A DNA stretch of 43,413 bases from Fibrobacter sp. UWT2 (GCF_900142545.1 NZ_FRBF01000022.1:1-43413), one strand, 5' to 3'. Shown: positions 1 through 10,600, counted from the first letter of the stretch. Notes: generated by a model from the sequence alone, not told the origin. Numbers and translations: made by a program.

Positions 1-95
1 TCGCCCCGGTGGCAATGGAAAAGCAGCTCCGCTTCGCAATCCGCGAAGGTGGCCGTACCGTTGGCGCTGGCTCCGTAACCGAAATCATCAAGTAA
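1..95 (+). CDS. tuf: Elongation factor Tu, C-terminal end (partial)
   Basis: This is the last 30 codons of EF-Tu, which carries aminoacyl-tRNA to the ribosome as a GTP complex. The reading frame starts inside the gene (first full codon at position 3) and ends with TAA at 93-95. The residues [14 protein letters not shown] followed by VTEIIK are the near-invariant end of the third beta-barrel domain of bacterial EF-Tu. The GTPase domain lies outside the window. It is followed after 12 nt by rpmG and then by tRNA-Trp, secE and nusG, a common bacterial order. Identification is near certain; only completeness cannot be judged. Confidence 0.95.
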   Translation, partial: APVAMEKQLRFAIREGGRTVGAGSVTEIIK

Positions 96-107
96 TCGGA
101 TAATAAA

Positions 108-260
108 ATGCCCAGAGAACTCATCACGCTCGAATGCACCGAATGCAATCAGCGCAACTATGACTGCGACAAGAACAAGCGTCTTCACCCCTCTCGCGTA
201 GAGTACAAGAAGTACTGCCCGTTCTGCCGCAAGCATACTGTTCACAAGGAAACCAAGTAA
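108..260 (+). CDS. rpmG: 50S ribosomal protein L33
   Basis: A 50-residue reading frame ([10 protein letters not shown] to HKETK) that matches bacterial L33 in length and pattern. It has two cysteine pairs, CTEC near the N-terminus and CPFC near the C-terminus, as in the zinc-binding form of L33. L33 sits on the large subunit near the E site. The start is ATG at 108, 12 nt after the tuf stop. It lies between tuf and tRNA-Trp, the usual place for rpmG ahead of secE. It is not pseudogenised, and the four-cysteine form suggests no zinc-free replacement is needed for this copy. Confidence 0.95.
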   Translation: MPRELITLECTECNQRNYDCDKNKRLHPSRVEYKKYCPFCRKHTVHKETK

Positions 261-272
261 GGAAGTCCGAAT

Positions 273-345
273 AGGTCGGTAGCTCAATTGGTAGAGTCAC
301 GGTCTCCAAAACCGTTGGTTGGGGGTTCGAGTCCCTCCCGACCTG
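273..345 (+). tRNA. tRNA-Trp (anticodon CCA)
   Basis: A 73-nt cloverleaf can be drawn. The acceptor stem AGGTCGG (273-279) pairs with CCGACCT (338-344) and G345 is the discriminator base. The anticodon stem ACGGT/ACCGT (299-303 with 311-315) closes the loop CTCCAAA, giving anticodon CCA at 306-308. The T loop contains the usual GGTTCGAGTCC-type sequence. The 3' CCA is not encoded. A tRNA-Trp gene just before secE-nusG is a widely seen arrangement, and the gene is probably co-transcribed with its neighbours. Confidence 0.96.
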
Positions 346-364
346 CTCACTTCCTGGAGTCATT

Positions 365-553
365 ATGCGCAAGATCCAGCAATATGTCAAGGAATCCATC
401 GAGGAACTGAAGAAAGTTACTTGGCCTACTTGGGAAGAACTTAAGGGTTCGACTTTGGTAGTGATGCTTTTTAGCGTCATTATGGGTCTGTACATTGCCG
501 GACTCGACATTGGTTTTTCTTGGATCATTGACAAAATTATGGGAAGAGGTTAA
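365..553 (+). CDS. secE: Preprotein translocase subunit SecE
   Basis: A 62-residue short-form SecE, the small clamp subunit of the SecYEG channel. The amphipathic stretch EELKKVTWPTWEEL is the conserved SecE signature and is followed by a single membrane segment (about residues 30-52, rich in V, L, I and G). The three-helix extension found in enteric bacteria is absent, which is normal for most bacteria. The start ATG at 365 follows GGAG at a suitable spacing. The stop is 5 nt before nusG, which indicates an operon. Confidence 0.95.
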   Translation: MRKIQQYVKESIEELKKVTWPTWEELKGSTLVVMLFSVIMGLYIAGLDIGFSWIIDKIMGRG

Positions 554-558
554 CTAGT

Positions 559-1098
559 ATGCTTTGGTATGCCATTCACACCTTTTCCGGTCAAGAAAAC
601 AACATTAAGAAACGTATCGAGCAGATGATTGAACGCGAAGGCGTTCGAGAAAAGTTCGGCCGTATCATTGTCCCGACCCGCGAAGTGGTTTCCACCGTTC
701 GCGGTCGTCGTCATGTATCGGTGCAGAACGCAATGCCCACTTACGTTTTCATTGAAATGGTGCTGGACGAGCTCACCCAGCATTTGGTGATGAACATTAA
801 TGGCGTCACCCATTTCCTCGGAATGACACCCACTAAGAGGGTGGCTATTCCTTTACAACAGAGCGAGGTCGATCGTCTTCTTGGAGTTGATCCTAGTGGC
901 TCCGCAGAAGGTGAGATCCAAAATCCGTACACAATTGGCGAAAATGTCCGCATCAAGGAAGGTCCGTTCAAGGACTTTGTGGGCGTCGTAGACGAAATCA
1001 TGGAAGACAAGACCAAGATCAAGGTCATGGTCACTGTTTTCGGTCGTTCTACGCCTGTCGAACTTTCCTACAACCAGGTTGAGTCCGACATCGCTTAA
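559..1098 (+). CDS. nusG: Transcription termination/antitermination protein NusG
   Basis: A 179-residue protein of normal NusG length. The N-terminal NGN domain opens with WYAIHTFSGQENN, and residues such as YVFIEM belong to the RNA-polymerase-binding face. The C-terminal KOW domain contains the GPFKDFVGVV stretch typical of the motif. NusG links RNA polymerase with Rho or ribosomal protein S10 and suppresses pausing. It follows secE by 5 nt and precedes rplK by 29 nt, the standard secE-nusG-rplKAJL order. Confidence 0.97.
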   Translation: MLWYAIHTFSGQENNIKKRIEQMIEREGVREKFGRIIVPTREVVSTVRGRRHVSVQNAMPTYVFIEMVLDELTQHLVMNINGVTHFLGMTPTKRVAIPLQQSEVDRLLGVDPSGSAEGEIQNPYTIGENVRIKEGPFKDFVGVVDEIMEDKTKIKVMVTVFGRSTPVELSYNQVESDIA

Positions 1099-1127
1099 GA
1101 CTACGGTTTTGAAACGGAGATAACACA

Positions 1128-1553
1128 GTGGCAAAGAAAATCACAGGTTATATTAAGCTCCAGATTCCTGCAGGCGCCGCAAACCCGGCTCCTCCGGTGG
1201 GTCCCGCCCTTGGTCAGAAGGGTGTGAACATCATGGAATTCTGCAAGCAGTTCAATGCAAAGACTCAGAACGACAAGGGCATGATTATCCCGGTCGTTAT
1301 TACAGTCTATGCCGATAAGAGCTTTACCTTCATCACGAAGGTATCGCCGGTTCCGGCCCTCATCAAGAAGGCCGCCGGCATTGAAAGCGGCTCTGGCGAA
1401 CCCAACCGTAAGAAAGTTGGTAAGCTCACCAAGGCCCAGGTCCAGGATATCGCCCAAAAGAAGATGCCGGATCTAAACACAATCGACCTCGAAGCCGCTA
1501 TGCGCATGGTCGCGGGTACTGCTCGCTCCATGGGCGTTGAAGTGGTTGACTGA
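1128..1553 (+). CDS. rplK: 50S ribosomal protein L11 (GTG start)
   Basis: A 141-residue L11, full length. The N-terminal domain carries the proline-rich [15 protein letters not shown] loop that contacts translation factors, and the C-terminal domain binds 23S rRNA at the GTPase centre. The initiation codon is GTG at 1128, preceded by CGGAGA; the residues [16 protein letters not shown] fix this as the true start. It is followed by rplA after 39 nt. Confidence 0.97.
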   Translation: MAKKITGYIKLQIPAGAANPAPPVGPALGQKGVNIMEFCKQFNAKTQNDKGMIIPVVITVYADKSFTFITKVSPVPALIKKAAGIESGSGEPNRKKVGKLTKAQVQDIAQKKMPDLNTIDLEAAMRMVAGTARSMGVEVVD

Positions 1554-1592
1554 GGCAGGTAATTCACCGTTACGTATCTGACAGGAAACACC

Positions 1593-2279
1593 ATGTTCAG
1601 AGGAAAAAAATACAAGAAGATTGCAGAAAGCATCGATCGTAACAAGGCTTATGATCTTGCTGAAGCAGTCCAAATCCTTAAAAAGTCCGAATTGAAGTTC
1701 GACCAGACGGTCGAAATCCACTTCAATCTCGGTGTGGACCCAAAACATTCCGACCAAGTGGTTCGTGGCACTGTCGTGCTGCCGCATGGTACCGGTCGTC
1801 AGGTCCGCGTCTTGGTTTTCTGCAAGGACAATAACCTTGAAGTTGCTAAGAACGCAGGTGCTGACTACGCAGGTGGTGCTGACTTGGTTCAGAAGATTCA
1901 GGAAGGCTGGCTGGACTTTGATTCCGTCGTTGCTACTCCCGACATGATGCCGGTGATTAGTAAGGTCGCTAAGGTCCTCGGTCCTCGCGGTTTGATGCCT
2001 TCTCCGAAGGCCGGCACGGTTACGGTTAACGTGGCCCAGACGGTTAAGGAACTCAAGGCTGGTAAGATTCAGTACCGCGTTGACAAGGGCGCCAACGTCC
2101 ATGCCCCCGTAGGCAAGCTCTCCTTCGGCGTCGAACAGCTGGTTGAAAACACCAAGGCTGTGATCGATTCCGTTGTCAAGAACAAGCCTCAATCTTCTAA
2201 GGGCACCTACATTAAGAGCCTTACGTTGTCCGCAACGATGGCTCCGGGCATCAAACTTGATATGGCACTGACGCGATAG
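1593..2279 (+). CDS. rplA: 50S ribosomal protein L1
   Basis: A 228-residue L1, the protein of the mobile L1 stalk, also known in many bacteria to repress its own mRNA. The family signature is seen in [11 protein letters not shown] and in the LGPRG stretch before it. The start ATG at 1593 follows AGGAAACACC. The stop codon TAG at 2277-2279 overlaps the GGAG ribosome-binding site of rplJ, so translation of the two genes is probably coupled. Confidence 0.97.
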   Translation: MFRGKKYKKIAESIDRNKAYDLAEAVQILKKSELKFDQTVEIHFNLGVDPKHSDQVVRGTVVLPHGTGRQVRVLVFCKDNNLEVAKNAGADYAGGADLVQKIQEGWLDFDSVVATPDMMPVISKVAKVLGPRGLMPSPKAGTVTVNVAQTVKELKAGKIQYRVDKGANVHAPVGKLSFGVEQLVENTKAVIDSVVKNKPQSSKGTYIKSLTLSATMAPGIKLDMALTR

Positions 2280-2287
2280 GAGATACC

Positions 2288-2824
2288 ATGAAAGCTGTAG
2301 TTAAAAAACAACAGACCGTGGATTCGCTCGTCGAGTCCTTCAATGGCGCTACCGCCGTCTATCTGCTCAATTATCAAGGCATGACCGTAGAAAAGGACAA
2401 TGCCCTTCGCAAGGCACTCGCATCTAAGGGTGTGAAGTACCACGCTGTGAAGAACACTCTTCTCAAGCGCGTGCTCGCTGCTCTTAAGGTCGAAGGTCTC
2501 GACGATTTGCTGACCGGCGCAACTTCTGTGATGGTCGGCTTTGAAGAAGACCCGCTTCTGCCTGCTCGCGAAATTGAAGCATTCCACAAAGCAAACCCCG
2601 ATTTCTTGGTTGCCAAGAGCGTGTACCTTGATGGCAAGGCGATGCCTGGCTCCGAAGTCGTGAACCTCTCCAAGATCCCGGATCGTAAGGGCATGATCGC
2701 TCAGATCGTCTCCATCGCTCTCGGACCTGGCTCCACGATCGCCGGTCAAATCAAGACACTCCAGGAAAAGCTGGAAAAAGAATCGGGCTCCGAAGCTGCC
2801 CCTGAAGCCGCTGCGGAAGCTTAA
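2288..2824 (+). CDS. rplJ: 50S ribosomal protein L10
   Basis: A 178-residue L10, the base of the L7/L12 stalk. The N-terminal rRNA-binding part shows NYQGMTV and the VKNTLLKRVL pattern, and the C-terminal helical part binds L12 dimers. Only 8 nt separate it from rplA, so there is no intergenic space for an enteric-type L10 leader; any autoregulatory site would have to lie inside rplA. The C-terminus is rich in alanine and glutamate. It is followed by rplL after 51 nt. Confidence 0.96.
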   Translation: MKAVVKKQQTVDSLVESFNGATAVYLLNYQGMTVEKDNALRKALASKGVKYHAVKNTLLKRVLAALKVEGLDDLLTGATSVMVGFEEDPLLPAREIEAFHKANPDFLVAKSVYLDGKAMPGSEVVNLSKIPDRKGMIAQIVSIALGPGSTIAGQIKTLQEKLEKESGSEAAPEAAAEA

Positions 2825-2875
2825 CAACAAACCACAAACCAAAAAATTTAAACGGAATAATCGGAGAAACACATC

Positions 2876-3247
2876 ATGACAACTGATATCAAGGCACTGG
2901 GCGATCAAATCGTTGGTCTTACCCTTCTCGAAGCCAAGGCTTTGGCTGACTACCTTAAAGAAACCCACGGCATCGAAGCTGCTGCCGGTGGCGCCGTCGT
3001 AATGGCCGCTGCTGCTGCCGCTCCTGCTGAAGAAAAGTCTGAATTCGACGTCATCCTCGTCGAATGCGGCGCTAAGAAGATGGACGTCCTCAAGGCCGTC
3101 CGTGCCATCACCGGTCTGGGCCTCAAGGAAGCCAAGGACCTGGTCGAAAAGGCCAACAGCGTGGTTAAGGAAGCAATGCCGAAGGCTGACGCTGAAAAGC
3201 TCAAGAAGGACCTGGAAGATCTCGGAGCAAAGGTCGCTCTGAAGTAA
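2876..3247 (+). CDS. rplL: 50S ribosomal protein L7/L12
   Basis: A 123-residue L12. An N-terminal dimerisation helix is followed by an alanine-rich hinge (about residues 38-52) and the C-terminal factor-binding domain, with the conserved [20 protein letters not shown] start and the [14 protein letters not shown] helix. It is the multicopy stalk protein that recruits translation GTPases. The start at 2876 follows GGAGAAACACATC. A hairpin 34 nt downstream probably controls how much transcription continues into rpoB. Confidence 0.97.
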   Translation: MTTDIKALGDQIVGLTLLEAKALADYLKETHGIEAAAGGAVVMAAAAAAPAEEKSEFDVILVECGAKKMDVLKAVRAITGLGLKEAKDLVEKANSVVKEAMPKADAEKLKKDLEDLGAKVALK

Positions 3248-3281
3248 TGCTTTCACTTCATTGACTTATTATATGCCAACT

Positions 3282-3306
3282 GCCTGCACTGTACGTGCGG
3301 GCTTTT
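3282..3306 (+). terminator. Attenuator-like hairpin between rplL and rpoB
   Basis: GCCTGCAC (3282-3289) pairs with GTGCGGGC (3295-3302), one G-U pair, across a 5-nt loop and is followed by only four T residues. A weak intrinsic terminator here would allow partial read-through from the ribosomal protein genes into rpoBC, as known for the rplL-rpoB gap in Escherichia coli. Seen: the stem and T4. Inferred: the attenuation role. Confidence 0.6.
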
Positions 3307-3310
3307 GGTG

Positions 3311-3316
3311 TATAAT
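3311..3316 (+). promoter_or_regulatory. Possible rpoBC promoter -10 element
   Basis: A perfect TATAAT hexamer lies 63 nt upstream of the rpoB start, just after the attenuator hairpin. No convincing -35 is at the right distance, because that position is taken by the hairpin (3282-3302). It may be a secondary promoter that tops up RNA polymerase synthesis, or chance. Confidence 0.3.
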
Positions 3317-3378
3317 GTTTGTCACTATTTTTTGCTATTTTTAGATAAAAAAGCTCTTCACCGGATGAGGTATTTCAA

Positions 3379-6300
3379 ATGACCACGGAGCGAAAAAGCT
3401 ATTCCTCCAACAAGTTCCAGCTGGAACTCCCGTACCTGATCGAAGTCCAGAAGGCTTCGTACGAGCAATTCCTCCAGAAGGAAATCTCGCCAGAAAAACG
3501 TCTCAAGGTAGGGCTGGAACGCGTGTTCCAGGATATTTTCCCGATCACTGACGTCAAGGGTCTTTACTCCCTTAATTATGAAGGTTATTATTTCGGTATC
3601 CCGAAGTACAGCATCCCCGAATGCCGTGAGCGCGGTCTCACGTATTCCATGGAGCTTTACGCAACTCTTTCTCTCCAGATTTTCGAAGAAGATGGCGAAG
3701 ATCGCAAGCTGAAGGAAGAAGTTAAGAACGACGTTCTTATTTGCGAACTCCCGATCATGACTGAAAACGGTACGTTCATCGTCAATGGCGCTGAACGCGT
3801 TGTCGTTTCCCAGTTGCACCGTTCCTACGGTATTAGCTTTGACGAAGAACTCCAGCCCAGCGGCCGCTCCGATTACAAGAGCCGTATTATTCCGCACTGT
3901 GGTGCCTGGGTCGAATTCAATACCGAAGGCGACACCCTTTATCTTATCATTGACCGCAAGAAGAAGCTCGCTGCTACGACCATGCTCCGCTGCATCGGTT
4001 TCGAAACCACGCAGGAAATTCTCAAGCTCTTCTACAAGAAGACCGAAGAAGTATCTATCGACGAGCTCAAGGGTCAGTTTGACGAAAATGGCGTCTGCGT
4101 CCTCATCGACCGCATCATTTTCGAAGACGTGATTGACAAGGATTCCGGCGAAGTCATCGTCCACGCCAACGACGTGATCGACGAAAAGAAGCTCGAATGC
4201 CTCATCGAAAACAAGGTGGAAACGGTTGTGCTCCTCTCCAAGGACGAAGACAACCTCCTCATCCACTACACCCTCGCTGCCGACAAGTCCAAGTCCCGCG
4301 AAGACGCCCTCAAGGCTATCTACTCCGTGACCCACCAGCAGCAGGACGAAGCTCCGGACATGCGCACTGCCGAACTCTATTTCGACAGCCAGTTCATTTC
4401 CGACCCGCACAAGTACGATCTCGGCGAAGTTGGCCGTTATCGCTTGAACGCTAAGATTTACAGCAAGCCCGAAATCTTGAAGGTCCTCGAAGAACAGGGC
4501 GACGAATTCAAGATTCCGTCTCTCACCACGATGACCATGAGCAAGGCAGACTTCCTTGCCATCATCGAATACATGGTTGGCCTCTACAGCGATACTGAAG
4601 GTTACACCCTCGACGATATCGACCACTTGGGCAACCGTCGTACCCGTTCCGTGGGCGAACTCCTTGCTAACCAGATTTCCGTGGGTCTCTCCCGTATGTC
4701 TCGCGTCATCCGCGAGAACCTGAACCTCCACGGCGAAGACGAACAGACCACTCCGCGCGACCTCGTGAATACCCGTATGGTCAGCTCCACGGTGCAGTCC
4801 TTCTTCGGTTCTTCTCAGCTTTCCCAGTTCATGGACCAGATGAACCCGCTTTCTGAATTGACTCACAAGCGTCGTCTCTCCGCTCTCGGTCCTGGTGGTC
4901 TTTCCCGCGAACGCGCAGGCTTCGAAGTCCGTGACGTGCACTACACGCACTACGGCCGTCTTTGCCCGATCGAAACTCCGGAAGGCCCGAACATCGGTCT
5001 TATCAACTCCCTCGCCTCCTTCGCCGTGGTGAACCACTTCGGCTTTATCGAAACCCCGTACCGTATCGTGGGTCTCATCGACTTCAAGGATGCCAAGGGC
5101 AACATCGTAAAGATTCCGGAAGCCAAGTGGCACTTCGGTATCTTCAAGGCTTTCGTGCATGACCCGCACCTCTTCCTGGAACTCGAACTTTCCAAGAAGC
5201 AGATCGATTCCGTGCGCATGAACCTCGACATCAAGCAGCGCGACCTCTTCGAAGGTTTCGTGAACAAGGTGTTTGCGTTCAAGGATGCCGAAGGCAACGT
5301 GACTTACTACCGTAACGGTTTCACCGTTGATGACTTCAACGGCAAGGCCGACTACGAACAGGTGGGCACTGTGGTCGAACAGATCGTTTCCGACTACATC
5401 ACCTTCCTCACTGCCGACGAAGAAGACGCTTTCAAGGTGGCTCCGGCTTCTACCGAACTCACCGAAGACAACCGCTTCAAGGGCGACATGGACGGTTACG
5501 TGATCGTTCGCGACAAGAGCGAATACCCGCACCTCATGCGCCAGGACAGCTTCGCTCTCGACGATACCGAAACCGAACGCATCGACCTCATGGACGTGGC
5601 CCCGATGCAGCTCGTGTCTGTGGCTGCCGGTCTTATTCCGTTCCTTGAACACGACGACGCTAACCGTGCATTGATGGGTTCTAACATGCAGCGCCAGGCT
5701 GTGCCTCTGCTCCGCGCCGAAGCTCCGGTCGTGGGTACGGGTCTCGAACGCCGCGCCGCTCTCGACTCGGGTACGGTCGTCCGCGCCAAGCACGACGGTA
5801 AGGTGACCTTCGTTGACGCTCGCAACATCACCGTGCAGCGTGGCAACATGGTCGACGGCAACTTCGTGCCGCTCACCGGTCTCGGCGAAGACTACGAATT
5901 CCTCGGCAAGGATCCGATTGACAATTACGTTCTCCGCAAGTTCGAACGTTCCAACCAGGATTCCTGCATCAACCAGAAGCCTATCGTGGATGTGGGCGAC
6001 TTCGTCAAGGCTGGCGATGTGCTCGCTGACGGTGTGTCTACCGACCACGGCGAACTGGCTCTCGGTAAGAACATTTTGATCGGCTTCCTCCCCTGGAACG
6101 GTTACAACTACGAAGACGCCGTTATCATTTCGGAAGAACTCGCCATCAAGGATACCTTTACCTCTATTCATATCGAAGAATATGAACTCGAAGTCCGCGA
6201 TACCAAGCGCGGTCCGGAAGAACTCACTCGTGAAATTCCGAACGTCGGCGAAGATGCTCTCCGCAACCTCGACGAAAACGGCGTGATCCGCGTGGGTGCC

Positions 6301-7650
6301 GAAGTTTCCGCTGACGATATCCTCGTCGGTAAGGTGACGCCGAAGGGCGAAACCGAACTCTCTCCGGAAGAACGTTTGCTCCGCGCTATCTTCGGCGAAA
6401 AGGCCGGCGACGTGCGCGATTCTTCTCTGAAGGCTCCTCCGGGAATGAAGGGTGTCGTGCTCGAAACCCGTATCTTCAGCAAGAAGGACAAGGCTGACAA
6501 GAACAGCAAGGAAAAGGACCAGGAAACCATCAACGAAATCCGCGCCAACTTCCAGGCTCAGATTGATAAGATCAAGGCTTCTTGCTCCGAACACTTGTTC
6601 GAACTTTTGGGTGGCAAGGCTGCCGGCAAGGTCATGGACAACGAAACCCATGAACTCTTGATTCGCGAAGGCCAGACTTACACCGAACAGAACCTCTCCG
6701 TCATCGACGTGACGAAGGTTTCTCCGGCTTCCACCTTCGTGGTGGGCGACGACGAACTCCAGGAAAAGGTTCTTTCGCTCGTGCTCGTTGCACGCGACAA
6801 CCTGGATACGCTCACCCGTACCATGGAAAAGGAAATCGACAAGGTCACTAAGGGTGACGAACTCAAGCCGGGCGTTCTCAAGAGCGTCAAGGTCTACATT
6901 GCCAAGAAGCGTTGCCTCTCTATCGGTGACAAGATGGCAGGTCGTCACGGTAACAAGGGTGTGGTCTCCAAGATCGTGCCTGTCGAAGACATGCCGTTCA
7001 CCGAAGACGGTCGTCCGCTTCAGATTCTTCTGAACCCGCTGGGCGTGCCTTCTCGTATGAACATCGGTCAGGTGCTTGAAGTTCACCTTGGCTGGGCTGC
7101 AAAGACCCTCGGTTTCAAGGTTTCTACTCCCGTGTTCGATGGTGCCAAGTTCGAAGACATCTGCAAGGAACTCGAAAAGGCTTACCAGAAGAACCCGATC
7201 GTGAACTACGAAATGGATCCGGACAACAACAAGATTATCGGTAAGGCAAAGCTTTATGACGGCCGTACCGGTGAAGCCTTCTTGAACCCGGTGACGATTG
7301 GTTACATGTACTACCTGAAGCTCGGTCACTTGGTGGACGACAAGATCCACGCCCGTTCTATCGGTAGCTACGCTCTCGTGACCCAGCAGCCTCTTGGCGG
7401 TAAGAGCCAGTTCGGTGGCCAGCGCTTCGGTGAAATGGAAGTGTGGGCTATGGAAGCTTACGGTGCCGCTTACACGCTGCAGGAACTCCTCACCGTCAAG
7501 TCTGACGACGTGCAGGGCCGTTCCAAGGTGTACGATGCTATCGTCCACGGTCAGAACACTCCGAAGCCGGGTGTTCCTGAATCCTTCAACGTTATGATCC
7601 GCGAAGTTCGTTCTTTGGGTCTCAATATTCAGACCAATGGAGATAAGTAA
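3379..7650 (+). CDS. rpoB: RNA polymerase subunit beta
   Basis: A 1423-residue beta subunit, somewhat longer than the 1342 residues of E. coli, consistent with lineage insertions. The rifampicin region lies at residues 475-510. It keeps the positions equivalent to E. coli H526 (H496) and S531 (S501), but residue 488 is Met where E. coli has Asn518. Downstream are the GRLCPIETPEGPNIGLI block and, near the end, the GGQRFGEMEVWA block before the C-terminal clamp-binding residues. The start ATG at 3379 begins MTTERKSYSSNKFQLELPYL. Its last codons overlap the ribosome-binding site of rpoC, so the two subunits are translationally coupled. Confidence 0.98.
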   Translation: MTTERKSYSSNKFQLELPYLIEVQKASYEQFLQKEISPEKRLKVGLERVFQDIFPITDVKGLYSLNYEGYYFGIPKYSIPECRERGLTYSMELYATLSLQIFEEDGEDRKLKEEVKNDVLICELPIMTENGTFIVNGAERVVVSQLHRSYGISFDEELQPSGRSDYKSRIIPHCGAWVEFNTEGDTLYLIIDRKKKLAATTMLRCIGFETTQEILKLFYKKTEEVSIDELKGQFDENGVCVLIDRIIFEDVIDKDSGEVIVHANDVIDEKKLECLIENKVETVVLLSKDEDNLLIHYTLAADKSKSREDALKAIYSVTHQQQDEAPDMRTAELYFDSQFISDPHKYDLGEVGRYRLNAKIYSKPEILKVLEEQGDEFKIPSLTTMTMSKADFLAIIEYMVGLYSDTEGYTLDDIDHLGNRRTRSVGELLANQISVGLSRMSRVIRENLNLHGEDEQTTPRDLVNTRMVSSTVQSFFGSSQLSQFMDQMNPLSELTHKRRLSALGPGGLSRERAGFEVRDVHYTHYGRLCPIETPEGPNIGLINSLASFAVVNHFGFIETPYRIVGLIDFKDAKGNIVKIPEAKWHFGIFKAFVHDPHLFLELELSKKQIDSVRMNLDIKQRDLFEGFVNKVFAFKDAEGNVTYYRNGFTVDDFNGKADYEQVGTVVEQIVSDYITFLTADEEDAFKVAPASTELTEDNRFKGDMDGYVIVRDKSEYPHLMRQDSFALDDTETERIDLMDVAPMQLVSVAAGLIPFLEHDDANRALMGSNMQRQAVPLLRAEAPVVGTGLERRAALDSGTVVRAKHDGKVTFVDARNITVQRGNMVDGNFVPLTGLGEDYEFLGKDPIDNYVLRKFERSNQDSCINQKPIVDVGDFVKAGDVLADGVSTDHGELALGKNILIGFLPWNGYNYEDAVIISEELAIKDTFTSIHIEEYELEVRDTKRGPEELTREIPNVGEDALRNLDENGVIRVGAEVSADDILVGKVTPKGETELSPEERLLRAIFGEKAGDVRDSSLKAPPGMKGVVLETRIFSKKDKADKNSKEKDQETINEIRANFQAQIDKIKASCSEHLFELLGGKAAGKVMDNETHELLIREGQTYTEQNLSVIDVTKVSPASTFVVGDDELQEKVLSLVLVARDNLDTLTRTMEKEIDKVTKGDELKPGVLKSVKVYIAKKRCLSIGDKMAGRHGNKGVVSKIVPVEDMPFTEDGRPLQILLNPLGVPSRMNIGQVLEVHLGWAAKTLGFKVSTPVFDGAKFEDICKELEKAYQKNPIVNYEMDPDNNKIIGKAKLYDGRTGEAFLNPVTIGYMYYLKLGHLVDDKIHARSIGSYALVTQQPLGGKSQFGGQRFGEMEVWAMEAYGAAYTLQELLTVKSDDVQGRSKVYDAIVHGQNTPKPGVPESFNVMIREVRSLGLNIQTNGDK

Positions 7651-7651
7651 T

Positions 7652-10600
7652 ATGGTCGAAGAAATTGAACGCGACAATTCTGGCGATATTTCGATTCACC
7701 TCGCCGCTCCGGAAATGATCCGCAGCTGGTCCCATGGGGAAGTGACCAAGCCCGAAACTATCAACTACCGTTCCTTCAAGCCTGAAAAGGATGGTCTTTT
7801 CTGCGAAAAGATCTTTGGACCGGTGAAGAACTGGGAATGTAACTGCGGTAAGTTCAAGCGCATCCGTTACAAGGGTGTGGTGTGCGACCGTTGCGGCGTG
7901 GAAGTGACTCACTCCAACGTGCGCCGTAAGTACATGGGCCACATTGAACTTGCTATTCCTCTGACCCACACCTGGTTCGTTCGTAACCAGCCGTGCGTCA
8001 TTGGCGCTCTCCTCAATTTGTCCACCAAGGATCTCGACAACATCATCTACTATGAAAAGTATGTCGTGATCGATCCGGGTGACGCTGACCTCGAACCCAA
8101 CGCCTTGATCGATGAAGCCCAGTATCAGGACCTCACCAACGAAGGCCGTACTTTCGACGCCAAGATGGGTGCCTCCGCTATCAAGCAGCTGCTTGACCGC
8201 GTTGACCTCACCGCTCTTTCTGCTGAACTTCGCACTCAGGCTATGTCCAAGTCCAAGACCAAGCAGGAAGACGCTCTCAAGCGCCTCAAGGTCGTGGATT
8301 CCTTCCTCAAGTCTCAGCGCGACAGTTTCCGTAGCTACTACGAAGATCCTGAAAAGGCCCAGAAGGCCGACAGCCAGCAGCCCTGGCTCCGTGGCCTCGC
8401 CGAAGCCGTTGCCGAATTCAAGGCTAACTACGAAGCCAAGCACGACAACTTTGTCGTGGCCGACGCTTACGAAGAATTCCGCAAGATGTACCCGAGCGAA
8501 GCACGCCTTCTCGCTAACCAGCCGTCTTGGATGATCCTCGACGTGCTTCCGGTGATTCCGCCTGATCTTCGTCCGCTCGTTCCGCTCGAAGGCGGCCGTT
8601 TCGCAACGTCTGACTTGAACGAACTTTATCGCCGTGTCATCAACCGCAACAACCGTTTGAAGAAGTTGATTGACCTCCGTGCACCGAACGTGATTCTCTG
8701 CAACGAAAAGCGTATGTTGCAGGAAGCTGTTGACCAGCTGTTCGACAGCGGCCGTCGCACTGCCCGTACGGGTTCTGCACGTCCGATGAAGAGCCTCGCC
8801 GAACTCTTGAAGGGTAAGCAGGGCCGCTTCCGTATGAACTTGCTCGGTAAGCGCGTGGACTACTCCGGTCGTTCCGTGATCGTGGTGGGCCCGGAACTCC
8901 GCATGCATCAGTGCGGTCTCCCGAAGCGCATGGCTCTCGAACTTTACAAGCCGTTCATTATCCACCGTTTGGAAGAAGAAGGTATCGTCTATACCCTCAA
9001 GTCCGCTAAGAAGTATGTGGACGCCGAACGTCCGGAAGTGTGGGATATCCTCGAAGAAATTATCGAAGACCACCCGGTGATGTTGAACCGCGCCCCGACG
9101 CTTCACCGTCTGGGTATCCAGGCGTTCTACCCGCGCCTGATCGAAGGTAACGCAATCCGCCTCCACCCGCTCGTCTGTACTGCATTTAACGCAGACTTCG
9201 ACGGTGACCAGATGGCTTGCCACCTTCCGCTGTCTTTCGAAACGCAGCTCGAATGCCGCGTTCTCATGCTCTCTTCGAACAACATTCTTCACCCGGCTTC
9301 CGGTCAGCCGATCGCTGTGCCGGGCCAGGACATCGTGCTCGGTCTGTACTACCTGACCAAGCCGCGTCCGGCTCGTAAGGGTGAAGGCATGCACTTCTTC
9401 GACTCCGCCGAAGCCGTGCGCGCTTACGAAAACGGTGTTGTCGATCTGAACGCAATCGTTTACTTGAAGCTCAAGGCCGGCAAGAAGATCTATATGGGCG
9501 CCCTCGAAAAGGATGCCGTCTGCTTGCGCGAATCTGCCGACGATAACGGCAATATCGAACAGGCTGTCAAGGCCGGCGAAAAGATCAAGTTCCTTACCCT
9601 TAAGGAAGACAATGTTATCAAGACGACCGTCGGTCGTATCATCTTCAACGAATTCGTTCCGAAGGAACTTGGCTACGCCAACGAAACCTTCGGCAAGAAG
9701 GTGATTGCCAAGTCCATTGACGACCTGTACCGCCGCACCGGTAACCGCGTGACCGTGGATTACCTGGATGACTTGAAGGCCAACGGTTACAAGTGGGCAA
9801 CTCGCGCCGGTTCTTCTGTGGCTATCGCCGAAATGGTGATCCCGAAGGAAAAGCAGGAAATGCTCGACAAGGCTGCCGAACAGGTTTCCCGCATCCGCGG
9901 CCTTTACGAAGACGGTGTGATTACTGACGGTGAACGTTATAACCAGACCATTGACGTGTGGTCCAAGACCACGTCCGAAGTTGCTGCCAAGCAGTGGGAC
10001 TTGCTCTCCAGTGACCGTGACGGCTTCAACCCGGTTTACATGATGGCCGACTCCGGCGCTCGTGGTAGCCGCGAACAGATTAAGCAGCTGTCCGGTATGC
10101 GTGGTTTGATGCAGAAGCCGATCAAGCAGCTCGGTGGTCAGGAAGTTATTGAAAACCCGATTAAGTCCTGCTTCCGTGAAGGCTTGAACGTGATGGAATA
10201 CTTCATCTCGTCTCACGGTGCTCGTAAGGGTTTGGCAGATACCGCTCTTAAGACGGCTGACGCTGGTTACCTTACCCGTCGTCTCGTTGACGTGGGCCAG
10301 GACCTCGTGATTACCGAAGAAGACTGCGGTACCACGAACGGCATCGAAGTGTCCGCATTCAAGGACGGCGACGATACCGTGATCGCTCTTGAAGAACGTC
10401 TCCTCGGTCGCGCACCGGTGGATGACATCAAGCACCCGGTGACTGGCGAAGTGATCGTCAAGGCCGGCGAACTCGTGACCGAACGCGATCTTCCGAAGAT
10501 CTCCGCTACGGGTCTCGAACACATCAAGATGCGTTCCGTGCTCACCTGCGATTCTCGCAATGGTGTCTGCTCCAAGTGCTATGGCCGTATGCTTGCTTCC

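Noticed and set aside
3358-7677. Very long minus-strand open frame opposite rpoB (1439 codons), with a similar one opposite rpoC (7622-11941)
   Set aside because: They are antisense shadows caused by the strong codon bias of rpoB and rpoC. The translations are not like any known protein, and the + strand genes are certain.
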